From positions 5,022,001-5,086,000 of the forward strand of contig NC_061126.1 of the NCBI RefSeq assembly GCF_905220365.1: 64,000 nt of DNA. The letters run 5' to 3'. Within the stretch, counting starts at the first letter, position 1. The number at the start of each line of letters is the position of its first letter. Below, in pieces: positions 50,590 to 63,382 of the stretch. Position numbers and translations under genes: made by a program. The stretch comes from Vanessa cardui (Eukaryota; Arthropoda; Insecta; Lepidoptera; Nymphalidae). A model generated the notes under the pieces. It worked only from the letters and a program-made list of their open reading frames with translations, did no database searches and had not been told where the DNA came from.

Positions 50590-50810
50590 CTGATATGGAT
50601 GTCGCAGCCAAGTAGTTAAATTAGCCTTTTAATTACCAGCCTAGCCATTTTACCAGCGGTCACCCAATACATCTTTCGCTCAAAGAATAGAGTAATTTGA
50701 CTAATTTCCTTTAGGCATTCAGAGCGTTGATTGAACGACGCCGCTTCGTAAAAAGGCTAGGCTATTACTTGGATGACTAATTAAGCTAATTGCCTTCGCC
50801 AATATACCTT
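50590..50810. mobile_element. Decayed MITE-like inverted repeat
   Basis: agcctagccattttac (50639-50654) faces gtaaaaaggctaggct (50748-50763). Outer parts (ccaagtagttaaattagcc against ccaagtaat... on the reverse) also pair imperfectly. Non-coding. Confidence 0.45.
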
Positions 50811-51264
50811 ACTTATAAAGTTCTAACTTAATCTACCTGTGTAACAATAGTATTCGTAATTAAAATTATACATTTGTCCATTATTCATGTATAGAACTTT
50901 GGGTATATAATCAAATGATTTCTATACAATCTTACATATTGATAGAATGTTTAAAAGTACCTATATGAAGCGAAATGTCATATCTACTAGTTTCGAGCAA
51001 GTTAAAGTCGTATTATTATCATATAAAATATTATTTATAGTCATTACATATTAATGCCTTGCTCGTAGTATAATTCCGGCTTTGACGTTTATATTTATCG
51101 ATATTTGTACATTGTAAAATTTAAATTAGCTTAATTAAGTATAAGTGGGCTCTATGAATGTTAATTTAGTGCTTGGTTAGCGATTATTAACACCATAGCC
51201 AATACGGAGTCGATTAAAGTAATACGTTCACTATGCTGCTTGCATTGTTTCTATTAGTGCTTTT

Positions 51265-51540
51265 TAAGAGCCGAAATGGTCCAGTGGTTAGAATGTGTTT
51301 ATCTCAAATTGAGCTAAAGGCGTTACTAAATTTATATGTGCTTAATTGGTGTCTATAATTCATCTCGTTCTTGGCGGTGAAATAAATCATTCTTGGAAGA
51401 TCTTCATGTGTCTCATTTCAACGAAATTCTGCCCAATAAGTATCTAAAACTCAATGCAGGAGTTCCCATCTGTCTTCTCAAAGGGAGAGAAATTCTTAGC
51501 CCAGCAGTGGGAAATTTACCGGCTGTTACTGTTGCATATG
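51265..51540 (+). mobile_element. Old, diverged tRNA-derived SINE (Metulj-like)
   Basis: The head (aaatggtccagtggttagaa) is intact at the A box but lost at the B box. The body motifs (attcatctcgttcttggcgg, cccagcagtgggaaatttac) are in order with many substitutions and deletions. It is an older subfamily member than the CTTTA-tail copies. Confidence 0.75.
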
Positions 51541-51730
51541 TTTGTGTCATAAGCGGTAATGTTAATTAGGCTTTACTTTTTCTTTATTCAAATGGATTAA
51601 GACAAATAAGTGATGTATACTACATTGATGGTTAAAATAATTTATAATTAGAAATAAAAGCAATCAAATAAATAAGTAGCTTTAATCATTCTATATATTT
51701 CTCATTAAACACTTTGTCCTTTATAATATA

Positions 51731-51832
51731 GCGTGGTGGAATATGTTCCAAACCTTCTCCTCAAAGGGAGAGGAGGCCTTTAGCCCAGAAGTGGAAATTT
51801 ACAGGCTGTTGTTGTTGTTGTTGTTCTTGTAA
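51731..51832 (+). mobile_element. 5'-truncated SINE with (GTT)n tail
   Basis: Only the last ~100 bp (tggtggaatatgttccaaac, then ggctgttgttgttgttgttg) are present. The GTT tail puts it in the same tail class as 1247-1465 and 56155-56432. Confidence 0.8.
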
Positions 51833-54800
51833 AACAATATTATGTAGTATCAGTAAATTGCATATAGTTGAAGGTTGGAGACTTCTTAATGTTTTCTCCG
51901 AATTATCTGACTGCGCTATCAATCTTTCTTATAGTTACTGTGCGGCGATAGTCGTCAGGACATTGCCTTTCATATGTGTAAAGATAATAGAAAACCCGCG
52001 CCATGCGATCTCTCTTAAAACTGGCTTTAACGAAACGCTATCTATAATTTATATACCGCGTGTATGAACGGATAGATTTCAAGTAGATTAAACTTTAATT
52101 AGAAACCAATCATATTACTGGTGGAAAATACATGATACGACCTTTTTTAATTATATTTTTTCTGGAAATATTGGTTGCTCTAACTTTATTCAAGAAAAAT
52201 TGTACATGTAAAGTATTCGCTACAATGTAGAATTCTCTGTACACAATTACATTAATTTCATTATAAGTAATATATATATTTGAACTTTATAAGCTTGAAA
52301 ATTTGAATACTGGTTCTCAAAGATTTCAATTAGATTAATAGTATTTAATTCTAGACAGATTAGACACGAATAAATCAAAATCATAAATATTAAATATACA
52401 TTATTCAAACAGGCTCTTAACACTGAAGTCGTTTTACGATATAAATTAAATTCGGACAACTGTTTCCAAATTAGATTCTACCGAGAAAAACTGACATGAA
52501 ACTCATTAATTAGTCTTTTTATCAATCATACGCGAATGATCATTTACAGTAGATGATTTATACGCTTTCAATTTGGGCTCTATATATATGTAAAACAACG
52601 TTTCATTGAGCTGTTTGCTTTCTATAACATCCTCACGTTTACGATAAAACTTCGGTGTTTATTACAATAGATGGCGCTAGTCGTATCCGAAAAATTAAAG
52701 AGATACATCGAATGCGATATAAGCTAGAATTAGGCATAAATAATGATCTTTTTTGTAATCATAATATTATAAATGTTCCTGGGTGTTTGCAATAAGCAAA
52801 ATATGTTGTGACTTTGTCCTCATTACGTTACTGAATACAAATGAATTTTTTTTCGCAAAATTTTAAGAACGGTCTGGTAAAACGATCGAATTTCTTTGAA
52901 TTTCGAATCATAAAATCATTCAATCCCACTTCTTAAGACACGAACGTGTAATCGGCAATTTGTTGTATATTTTATCATCCACTTTCTACATGATGCAATC
53001 GTCCCAGTATTCACATGTTTTAATTGCATACAGTCTTGCTCACTAGACAATTGAATGGGATTGAGATCGATTGTATTGTTTTTGTTTTTGGTAGGTGAAG
53101 TGATGAATGAATACTCTGATATGTGCCTGCGATAATTATTGTGATATTTTCAATACACATACACGTATGAATGAAGAAGTTATGAGAATTTATTTATATG
53201 CGGGTGCCATAATCTTAATACTTATCGTTTACAGTTTGTTTAGAAGCGCAAATCTCAAGATCTACCAGTTTGACTTTAAAAATAGTTTTAAAAATAGTCT
53301 TAATGACATAACAGGTACACTTTACAAAGGGGTAGTATATATATATGTATGTATAAAAAAGAAATATTTTTAAATAGTAGTGTACAAATATAGAATCAGT
53401 ACATAAACTTGAACGAAGTAGGTAAGTAAAAAATAAGTTGTTCTCGTAAACACTTAAAATCACTATTTTAAAAACACAATCGGTGACGAATGTTCTAGAA
53501 GATTCCAAAGTTATTTTCATTAAATGTAAACATCGCTGATCACAACGCGATTTTAAAGTGTAAATAAGACCTTGATATTTCTTACGTTATTATAATATCA
53601 CTTTTATTGAAGTTTTATTATAATTTTACTTTATTTTTAGCTATTCAATCAATTTATGTTTACATTAACAATATTATACCCTTTTGAGTATATTTAAGTA
53701 CTTAATAAAGATTTATTTATATTCATGCCTTGATTGTCTGTTGGCTACACGTGAAACTAAATCGAAGATCGGGTTAAATAGCACCACTGTGATTTTAAAT
53801 ACTTAAATAGCGTTTCTAACATACTTTACTTTATTCTTTTATTGTGCAGTTGTAAGAAAACCTTCGTCAATTTTTAAATTCATTCATTTATCAAGTCTTA
53901 AACTCTTAGTACCTTTGGAATCTAAACATCAAATAATTGCGACGCAATATGTCATTCTCAATCGGTAAAGCAGATTATCGTTCATACCTAGCACATGAAA
54001 ATAGATCTTAAGATAATGAACACTTCCTTACCCTGACTGTACAGTCGGTTAAACAAATACAACATAGGTTAGGCCTTAACAAAACAGGCGTACCTATTTC
54101 GGCGACCTTACAGCTACATAGCGAACTCTTCCAGGCAACCTACAGTGTAGGATAGCTCATGCCTTATTGGTGAACATTGTCTGGGTGGAATAAAATACTG
54201 TTACACGTGTACATTTTTAAATAACCTACCTTTACATGTGGAGAAAAGCGTTTTTACAGCTGTGTATATACTGCTTTTACTGGCAGTAACTTTCATAATA
54301 TTCCGTAATAATTGTATTCTTCTATTACGCAATTACTATATTAACATTTTTCAATGATACTGATCTGATATTGTCTAGTATTTTACGTATTGAAATTTAC
54401 AAAATTTCCTAGCAAAATGTCTACGATTGTATAAAGATATAATCCATAAATATCATTATTTAATTTTAATATAAATTTGAATTAATTTTCAGCAATACTG
54501 TTATTTGGTATTTGCATAGGTTAAGAGATAAACCCACCAATAATACACGTACCTGCTCGTGCTTCAGTAGCGTGACTAAAATATCGACGGCGATGTTAGT
54601 CGTGAAAGTGAATTTCATTTGTGAAATTGCAGTCAATGCAGACTGAAATAAATTTACGAATAAAAATTCTTAAAGTCTATTCGGTAAAAGTTTGAGAAAC
54701 TGTGTCCAATCGATTCATTTGTAATAATTTCAATTGTTATTTTGTATTCAAGTACTTTATACAGTTCTCAAGAGAAGAAACTCAATTCTCAAGAGAAACA

Positions 54801-56142
54801 AATGAAAGTACAAATGCTTTTGTAGTGTGTTCTTAAGAATATATAAAATAAGATATAAATGAATTCATTAGTTTTAAATGAGCGGCTAGCTTAGATTCAC
54901 GTTTGACCTGAATCACGTTGATGGAAAGTGATGATGGAGCCAAGAACACGTCTTACAAAATGTATAAACTGTCGACTCGAGGAGAATGCAAGTCTGCATC
55001 TGAAATACTTATTATAAACCGCGGATATTATTATATTTAAAAAAAATAGCTACTCATTTTTAATAAGATTAAACTTGTATCGATTTAAACAATTTACAAT
55101 AAAATAATATAGAAGGACATTTTATATAAATACATTTTTTACTAAGAAAAGTAAAAAATAATGTAGGGATGATTAGGATTTGTTGAAAATCCTTATCCAT
55201 CGCATTAAAGTAACGTGGCAGACGTTATGTGTAACGAGTGTGTATAATTCTGGAGTGGAGTAACTATTTGTGATAAAACTTTTGTCTAACCCTGAGACAA
55301 TGGCTTAAAACGAAGTTACTTTTGCTACATATTATGTATTAAATAACAGATACAATGAAACATCTTAATAATTGACAAAAATTAAAATTTGTTTTATCTT
55401 GTATGACTAATAACACTATCAAAAATATGTTTATAATAATGTTGAAATATAAGTGTGAAATTACCTCTAGATGGCATTACTTTTCCATCTCTCTTTTTCC
55501 CTTTGTATAATATATGGTTATGTACCATATATTATGGATGGTACATAACCATATATACCATCTATACTATATACAAAGGGAGAGTGAGAGATGGAAAGGT
55601 AATGCCATCTAGAGGTAATATCACCCTTATATCCTGTCTTTTTTTTTGTCGTGACTTCTGTGTAGAATTTCGTACAAACTTGAAAGTGTAACAACAAACT
55701 TTCGCATTTATAATATTTGTTAGGATTATGCACGAGTAGAAGAAAGCTAACTGACGTACAAACGAATTACCAAATGTATATTATAAAAAACCGTCCTATA
55801 TAAAAGCTGAGAAATCACAAAATAAATACTGCAATCGCATTTAATTTTGTATGCAATTAAAAACAGTTACGTCAGAAAATTATTAAAATTTCATTATGAT
55901 GATGATTTTTTTAAATATTTGCGCAAAAATCGCTGTTAAGTCAGCATTTTTCTCACGACGCTGATGTAAGCGCATGCGAGCGATTTCAAAACATCGATCT
56001 GGGTTAAATAAATCGATGCACACGCACCAATTAGCCGAATAAACATATTTATATAGATCAAATGCAAATTATTACAAAATATTTGTATTATATTCATTTT
56101 ATTATGTACACTAAGTTAATGCTTACCTAGTGCTTACGTATA
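51833..56142. other. Intronic stretch with one long hairpin
   Basis: AT-rich and otherwise unique. The imperfect foldback at 55460-55619 is the only notable structure. The overlapping 53107-53520 open frames on both strands are AT-biased and unrecognised. Confidence 0.4.
55460..55619. repeat. ~160-bp imperfect hairpin
   Basis: attacctctagatggcatta at the left pairs with taatgccatctagaggtaat at the right. ttttccatctctct pairs with agagatggaaag, ccctttgtat with atacaaaggg, and tggttatgtacca (55515) with tggtacataacca (55539). The right arm has about 13 extra bases. It is foldback MITE-like. Confidence 0.85.
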
Positions 56143-56154
56143 TAAAAAATATAA

Positions 56155-56432
56155 AACAACAACAGCCTGTAAATTTCTCTCTGCTGGGCTAAGGCCTCTT
56201 CTCCCTTTGAGGAGAAGGTTCGGAACTTATTCCATCACGCTATTCCAATGCGAGTTGGTGGAACACACGTCTTTGGATTTGTATGAAATTAGACACATGT
56301 ACTTCGATGTTTTCCACGAAATTAATTATAAACACAAATTAAGCACATGAATGAAGTGGTGCTTGCCTGGGTTTGAAACCGCAATCATCGGTTAAAATGC
56401 TCGCGTTCTAAAAAATGGGCCATCTCGGCTTT
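56155..56432 (-). mobile_element. tRNA-derived SINE (Metulj-like), CAA/GTT-tail subfamily
   Basis: A 12-bp target-site duplication taaaaaatataa lies at 56143-56154 and 56433-56444. The tail is aacaacaacag on the plus strand. The B box is damaged (ggtttgaaacc on plus) and the body carries several small deletions. Confidence 0.85.
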
Positions 56433-56444
56433 TAAAAAATATAA

Positions 56445-57005
56445 GCGAATTCGATAAGGATTTCTGATAAAGCAATTGCTTATTCATTCTAAATCTAAGT
56501 GTTCACCGCTGTTTTCACTTAGTTTATCTACATTTCCTAACATAATTTTAGTTACGTTTTTATTTAATTATTAAATTAGTACGTTTAATTTTTCAAAATC
56601 GGTGTTATGTATTTACGATTTTTCAATTAACCTCAGTCGAGTATAGATTCATGTTTAGTTTGTTAATTATTGACATTAAAATTCAAGACCTTCGCTTATT
56701 TATACGATTTATTATACGATTATAGATGTCAATGGTCAAAGAAAGGGCTGAAAAATTAGTAGCCAACTGTTGACCACTAACTACACGCACACTAGTAAAG
56801 TATTACGTTCGGAGAATGTCATACGTTCTGCACACAAATATAATAAAGTAGCCTCATTTATTAGATCTTTTGTAGTGCGACACGCTATCTATACATATAT
56901 ATGACTTATTAAGTGTTTGGCCTAACCCTTGATCTTCTTAAATGGCATTGAGGTAGTCTCTGATAGTTATTTGATTTTGTTTTTTTTTTGTTTTGATGGA
57001 ATAGG
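56445..57005. other. Intronic stretch without a recognised element
   Basis: Unique AT-rich DNA between a SINE and a family B repeat; nothing recognised. Confidence 0.4.
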
Positions 57006-57275
57006 TTGGCGGACGAGCATATGGACCACCTGATGTTAAGTGGTCACCATCATCCATAGACAATGACGCTGTATATTAACTATTCCTTACATCGTCAATG
57101 TGCCACCAACCTTGGGAACTAAGATGTTATGTCCCTTGTGCCTGTAGTTACACTGGCTCACTCACCCTTCAAACCGGAACACAACAATACTGAGTACTGT
57201 TATTTGGCGGTAGAATAACTGGTGAGTGGGTGGTACCTACCCAGACGGGCTTGCACAAAGCCCTACCATCAAGTG
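57006..57275 (+). mobile_element. Interspersed repeat, family B, copy 2 (most complete)
   Basis: It starts ttggcggacgagcatatgga and ends gccctaccatcaagt, with all blocks of copy 1 present. It is the best reference for this family in the window. Confidence 0.75.
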
Positions 57276-57501
57276 AAGTTTAGAAAAAGTTAACAATAAT
57301 TCGATGCAAGCAAACCTCGGTGTAATAGACAGTATGCCATAAATTGTAAGGTATGGAATGTCGTCGGGGCGCGGTGTATGGTGTGAAGGTCGGCCGCCTG
57401 TAGGACGTCTAGGCTGATCGCACTGAACTTACTACGAGACACAATATATAGCTTAATTTAATTAAAAAAAACTGTGATACAATGTTGTTTATATTTATAT
57501 T

Positions 57502-57745
57502 GACGACCTCCGTGGTCGAGTGGTGTGTACACCGGTTTTCATGGGTACGCTACCTAAGGTCCCGGGTTCGATTCCCGGCCGAGTCGATGTAGATTATCAG
57601 TAATTTCCTACGTTGTCTTGGTTCTGGGTATTTGTGGTACCGTCGTGACTTCTGATTTCCATAACACAAGTGCTTTAGCTACTACATTGGGATCAGGGTA
57701 ATGTATGTGATGTTGTCTCATATTTATTATTATTATTTATTATAA
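57502..57745 (+). mobile_element. tRNA-derived SINE, second family, copy 2
   Basis: The head gacgacctccgtggtcgagt (A box) and gtcccgggttcgattcccgg give an exact B-box match, ggttcgattcc. The body ends in tgatgttgtctca and a TATT-rich tail. It lies about 230 bp after a family B repeat, as copies 1 and 3 also lie within about 0.5 kb of one. Confidence 0.85.
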
Positions 57746-59800
57746 ATGTGAAAATAATACTAGTCTTTAAATAGTATATCCTCGTTTTTGCTTTTCCTAT
57801 TTTGTTAACACAGATAAAAAAGTAACGCACACATATATACATATATCTATAGTAACTAATTGTGCGTCCAGTTTATATTACAAAGTTGTAGTATTTAGAC
57901 GCTATATATAATACTTTTATGTATAGATACACTAGAAAAAGAAAAAGTTCGTATCGCCAAGTGCAGTGCAGTTAAGCAAGGCACTCAATCGACCGGATCT
58001 CCGGGTACGTAAACGTAGTCACGCGCCTGGTACACCACTAAAATCAATAATAAAACGTGCATATAAATGTTAATTTTATGCATATCGAAATAAATAATTA
58101 TATGTTCTATCATCCTATTGTAAATCTGTGGTTTCCTTATATGTATTATTGAATAACGATCAAATGTTTTAAGTAAATCGTTCATCATAAATTTTCTCCA
58201 TAATAAACACTTACAGAATTATTCCAATTTAAATTTTAAATGAAGGGAAGTAAGGTTAACTTTTGTTTAAATTACCTTCTTAATTTTTTCAATATAACAG
58301 TGATCACCGGAATCAATGTTACTATTGACGTCAATATAACATTCTGAGAATAAAATAAATTCTGAAAATAGCGAAATAAATAAATAAATGTATGAATATT
58401 ATCGTTCTTGTTGTTGTATCCGTGCAGACAATTCATATAATAAATGCAAATAATCTCTAGTCAATGATCGAACGATTAAACAGCTAATCTTGACACGGTC
58501 AGAATAGGACCACCATATTTACCTTGTCACCTAGGAACTATACTTATATAATATTGTCTGCCGGAAAAACGAATGATTAAACGTTAAATTGCTATACATT
58601 TTTCATGCTATTTTAACTAATAAGCGTTTAGCTTCGAAGCTATAAACAAGCATGAAAATATTGTAGTCGCATAATCCTTCGTTTGTAAATATTTCATGGT
58701 ATTCGAACCAATAGGTCAGTGACAACGCGTTCATGTGATTCATCGAACAAAATGACGGAACTAAGAGGCTATATACAAATACATACGTAGCAAGTCACCG
58801 TATCTCTCATAGCGATTATAGTACAATATCCTTGTTTGTTTCAATAGTACCGATTCTTTAAACAATCTCAAATATAAACTAATATGACTGTACTGAAATG
58901 TTGCCATCTCTTTTTCAATTGTTGGTAATGTGTTGCCATCTCTTTCTCATGGGAATTATAAAGGATTAGATTTTGTCTTATCAAATTAGTTTAAAGATTG
59001 TGTGTTATAGAACATATCAATATATTGTTGTTGAAAACTGTTATCAATCGTTTGAAAAATGTCATTTGTTTTTGTTAATTTAATTCGCATTATAGATTTC
59101 ATAAATATTAACATTTTTTTACATACACCTCAATTTAACATAGGACTGGAATGAGAAATCATTCAAAGTTTTACTTATACAAAAATAACGCATCCATTTT
59201 TAATCTGTGCCTTAAATTTTTGTACGAGTGAATGAATGAGTCAATCTACGCTGTCAGTGATTGAGCGGGTGTGAAAGTGGAAAACAATTATTGTCCTTCG
59301 ACAATGGGTCACCAGTTACCACAACTAGATCAGAGTGAAAGTTGCATTGTAATGGATACCTTTGTGTGATTGCCTGATTCTCCCTTATTCATAGTTTCGT
59401 AACTCTTCATAATATATTATCATAATAATATAATACTTCTATTTAATGACATTCAAAATATAAAGTCTCATTTAGATATAAAAAATATTGATTCTATTTG
59501 TGCTCAACACTTGTAATTATTTTATATTATATTTGTTTATGCACCATATCGTATTATAAAACAGGATGTTAGTTTAATCTTTATTCCGTAAGCTTGAAAA
59601 AGCGATCATGAAACCCCATGACAACTTTTGACTTGTACAACATTTGGATAAGTTTAATTTGTCTCATTGGATGACAATCCAAGAAGGATTAGAAGGAATG
59701 ATAAAATGGGAATAGTCGTATATTTGATTAATGAAAGTTAATCTCTTAAAATTATTTTGCTTAGTAATTGAGATTATATGTTTCGTGTATCTTATCACAT
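57746..59800. other. Intronic stretch without a recognised element
   Basis: AT-rich. It contains a CRE octamer at 58326-58333 and a short repeat (tgttgccatctctttYtca) at about 58899 and 58931. No exon found. Confidence 0.4.
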
Positions 59801-60027
59801 AGTATAAAATAAAGTCGCTTACCTCTGTCTGTCACTATGTAAGCTTAGATCTTTAAAATTACGCAACGGATTTTGATGCGATTTTTTTAATAGATAGAGT
59901 GATTTGAGAGGCAGGTTTTTGTATATAATACATGGACAATATAGTAAAGAAATAAAAAAAAAACTGTAGTATTTTAGTAGCAGCATTGTATTGTACCCGT
60001 GCGTAGCCGGGGCGGGTATCGCTAGTA
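59801..60027 (+). repeat. Interspersed repeat, family E, copy 2
   Basis: Same plan as 20705-20952, with a cgtagccggggcgggtatcg ctagt end and an 'acggattttgatgcgatttt' core. Confidence 0.6.
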
Positions 60028-61280
60028 TCTTATAAGTGATATCATGTGTACCAACACTGTAACAGTTGATTTTGTGCTCTCCAGTAATTAGGTTTACCCC
60101 CGAAATAGTCTAATAATTTATTCCTCTTTTTAATATTAACACTTGTGTTGAGAGTGGGGACAACAATGGCCCAAGAGGTCAGGATAGATCCTGATCTCGA
60201 AAACCATTGAACTATTGACGCTTAATAAAATATGTTTTTTTTTCATTGAACTTTATTGAAAAAAAATACGTGTATTGATGTATCTTCATTTGTATTTACA
60301 CTAACTGACAGACTTACTAATCAAGTGTCGTAATAAAAAAAGTACGCGATAAGTCCTTATCACTTTTTATTTAGAAATGAAGAAACAAACAGATACAAAT
60401 TACATAGACGCGAATAAACTGTAACTCAATTCAGTTTGTTTATTACAACGTAATAAAGTTTTAAATAGATAACGCCACTTAGAGCGGGGGCGTTCGCCAT
60501 CTACATAGCTAATCATACTTTTTATCTGTTATCTCTTATTCAAATAGATAGTATAGTAATGAATCATTGTTTTTTTTACAGGTAAGTTCTACTATATTCG
60601 CAATCAACCATGGGTCAACGGTCGTTACGAGCTAATATAGTAAGTCCCGTCGATACGGTTTGTTTTGCAAACATTGCACTTTATGTAGGTGTTTATTATT
60701 GTATACCTTTGTTAAATGTTGTAATATGAATCGTCCATCGCCGTAGACTCGAGTAATACTTTACTTATTAGGGTGATTAAGTCGCGTCACTCACAATTAA
60801 GCGCAGAAATGCTTTAAAAATAGATCATTTTGAATTTAATGTAATTAGTGTTTAATTTGGATAAGGCAATTTTTTTGTTCTACTTTTGCTATTATCTTAT
60901 ATTAATTTACAGAATATTTTTAAACGTTTCAATGAATGACATATTTAAAATAATTTTCATTGTCATTCGATACGAAAAAATCTATACCAAGTTCATTGAA
61001 ACCCGCATTTCCGTCTGTTTACAATCAGATATTCTATAGGCGATATTACTTGCGAGTACCGTTATTAACTCAATCAATTTACTGTTAAACATTATCACGA
61101 GTTACTTTGATGCTCGCTCTAGTTTTTGTTTGATTTTTTTATGAAATAGTAAAATGAAGTATTGCTTGATTACCGTTTGAGATATCTGTCGCTGGCACTC
61201 CCTGTCGTTTCCATTCATTTATTGTATTGTAAAAACGAATAGTCTAATCAAATGGAATTGTAATCTCATTAAGTAATAAT
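60028..61280. other. Intronic stretch without a recognised element
   Basis: AT-rich, short open frames only, nothing recognised. Confidence 0.4.
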
Positions 61281-61525
61281 GACGACCTCCATGGTCGAGT
61301 GGTGTGTACACAGGTTTTCATGGGTACGCCACTCAGAGGTCCCGGGTTCGATTCTCGGCCGATTCGATGTAGATTACCATTAGTTTTCTATGTTGTCTTG
61401 GGTCTGGGCGTTTGTGGTACCGACGTTACTTCTGATTTCCATAACACAAGTGCTTCAGCTACTTACATTGGGATCAGAGTAATGTATGTGATGTTGTCTC
61501 ATTTAATTTAATTTAAGTAATAAAT
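61281..61525 (+). mobile_element. tRNA-derived SINE, second family, copy 3
   Basis: gacgacctccatggtcgagt head, B box ggttcgattct, body identical in order to copy 2, and a tttaatttaatttaagta tail. A 70-codon frame across it is an accident of the sequence. Confidence 0.85.
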
Positions 61526-61988
61526 TGTAAACGGTTTTTCTGAAAATTTATGTACAACACTAGAAACGACAATGCTCTGCTAACAAAGCCTGATATATCT
61601 ATGTCTTGTTTCTGTTGAGAACTTTCATTGAAAAAAAAGTGTACCTATGTAAATGAATGATGTGAGAAAAAAATATGAGTTTGGATAAGAATTTAGAATT
61701 GTGATCATAAAGAAAATATTCTTTACTCTGGCTCATAACCATTCGATTGGAGATCAAAGTCATGTTACATTATTGAAATAAATGTAACTTATCACGATTA
61801 CCGATGTAGTGATCATTTTCCTTATCACATGCTGATTATACAGTCACTTTACAAGTGGTGGCCTACTATGCTTGTAATGTGAATGTGTTTTATATTTATA
61901 AATCCAGACTGAAACAAATGCAAGCCTTGCATGACTATTATAAAATCCCATGCATGCTTATCATATGGTTTGATTTCTTATGTATATG

Positions 61989-62193
61989 TTGGCGGACGAG
62001 CATATGGGCCACCTGATGGTAAGTGGTCACCAACGCCCATAGTCAATGAAGCTGTAAGAAATATTAACTATTCCTTACATCGTCAATGTGCCACCAACCT
62101 TGGGAACTAAGATGTTATGTATATGTTTCACTGGCTCACTCACTTTTCAAACCGGAACAAAACAATACCGAGTACTACCTACCACCAAGTAAA
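61989..62193 (+). mobile_element. Interspersed repeat, family B, copy 3, internally deleted
   Basis: Begins ttggcggacgagcatatggg. Compared with copy 2, it lacks about 65 bp between 'gagtact' and 'acctaccaccaagt', and 10-15 bp around 'cccttgtgcctgtag'. Confidence 0.75.
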
Positions 62194-62389
62194 TCACTCT
62201 CGAATTCACTAAAAATCAATTCTCGATCAATGACGGTTCCACAGTCTCGACGTGAAATTTTTACGTTAGATAACCCATTTATTGCGAAATCAACTAGTCT
62301 ATATATTACATAACGTACTTGATAAATATGTGTCTTATGTTTTATAGTTCTCCTAACTCTTTTGAATATAAATTTTAACATTATAACTT

Positions 62390-62577
62390 ACTAGTTAATC
62401 GCCCGCGGCTACGTTTGTGTTTTATGTTGTTGGTTGTCATGTGTCAGGCAAAAAAAGGAGGCAATGTTCTTTCTTAGAGTTCAAGTTTGCTTCATACATT
62501 CAATCAAATTCGATTCAGCGGTTTGTTCATGAAAGAACAGACAGACAGAGTTTTTACATTTATAATATTAATACAGA
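62390..62577 (+). mobile_element. Interspersed repeat, family C, copy 3
   Basis: ctagttaatcgcccgcggct start, then ggttgtcatgtgtcaggcaa, cgattcagcggtttg and acagacagacagag, and an aatattaatacagat end. Confidence 0.65.
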
Positions 62578-62867
62578 TTTATTTATACGTGATATTTATC
62601 AAAATCAGTCAGTCTTTTCGTGTATTTTAGTTCAGGAAATACACAGATTGGTTTCTAATGTAACTTGGCGTGCTCACGATTTATAAGTAACATTTTATCA
62701 CAGCAAATGAGACAGTTCCCATGAGATTATCTATACTCGATATCCACGTCTTAAGCGAAAGAAAATAATTCACAATATATGTTGTGACACAATTTCATTA
62801 GCGATTCGTCACTAATGGAATTTAATCGCCCCTAGGATCCTCGTCGTAAGCATCTTAATTGAAAAAT

Positions 62868-63382
62868 TATTTATATTAATATTATAAATGTGAAAGTATG
62901 TCTGTCTATATATTATCTGTCGTTCTTTAACGACCAAACCAATGAACCAAATTTGATTGAAATTTTGAAGTAAACTTGAAGGAAGGCTACGTTTTACGCC
63001 TAGCACATGACAACCGAGCTGAGATGGCCCAGTGTTTTAGAACGCGTGCATCTTAACCGATGATTGCGGGTTCAAACCCAGGCAAGCACCGCTATATATA
63101 TATGTGCTTAATTTGTGTTTATAATTCATTTCGTGCTCGGCGGTGAAGGAAAACATCGTGAGGAAACATGCATGTGTCTAATTTCATCGAAATTCTGCCA
63201 CATGTGCATTCCACCAACCCGCATTGGAACAGCGTGGTGGAATATGTTCCAAACCCTCTCCTTAATGGAAGAGGAGGCCTTATCTCAGCAGTGGGAAATT
63301 TACAGGCTGTTACTTGACTTTGACTTTTTACATGACAACCAACCCACTAAAACACGAGCGTATCCGCAGGAGGCAACTAGTA
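62868..63382 (-). mobile_element. Interspersed repeat, family C, copy 4, split by a SINE
   Basis: Its 3' part is at 62868-63015 (attataaatgtgaaagtatg, gaccaaaccaatgaaccaaa) and its 5' part at 63330-63382, ending gcaactagt. Both are in minus orientation and interrupted at 'acatgacaacc' by the SINE at 63016-63329. Confidence 0.7.
63016..63329 (+). mobile_element. Full-length tRNA-derived SINE (Metulj-like), plus strand
   Basis: Reads from the head: gagctgagatggcccagtg (A box), gcgggttcaaacccaggc (B box ggttcaaaccc), body, then ggctgttacttgactttgac tail. An exact 11-bp target-site duplication acatgacaacc lies at 63005-63015 and 63330-63340. It is the best plus-strand reference for the family. 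A 99-codon frame across it is not a gene. Confidence 0.9.

Noticed and set aside
53107..53520. Overlapping 88- and 101-codon frames on opposite strands
   Set aside because: Very AT-biased codon content, no splice context or recognisable domain.
57985..58188. Minus frame ending VVYQARDYVYVPGDPVD
   Set aside because: It looks protein-like only for 17 residues; upstream is AT-rich random sequence and no acceptor was found.
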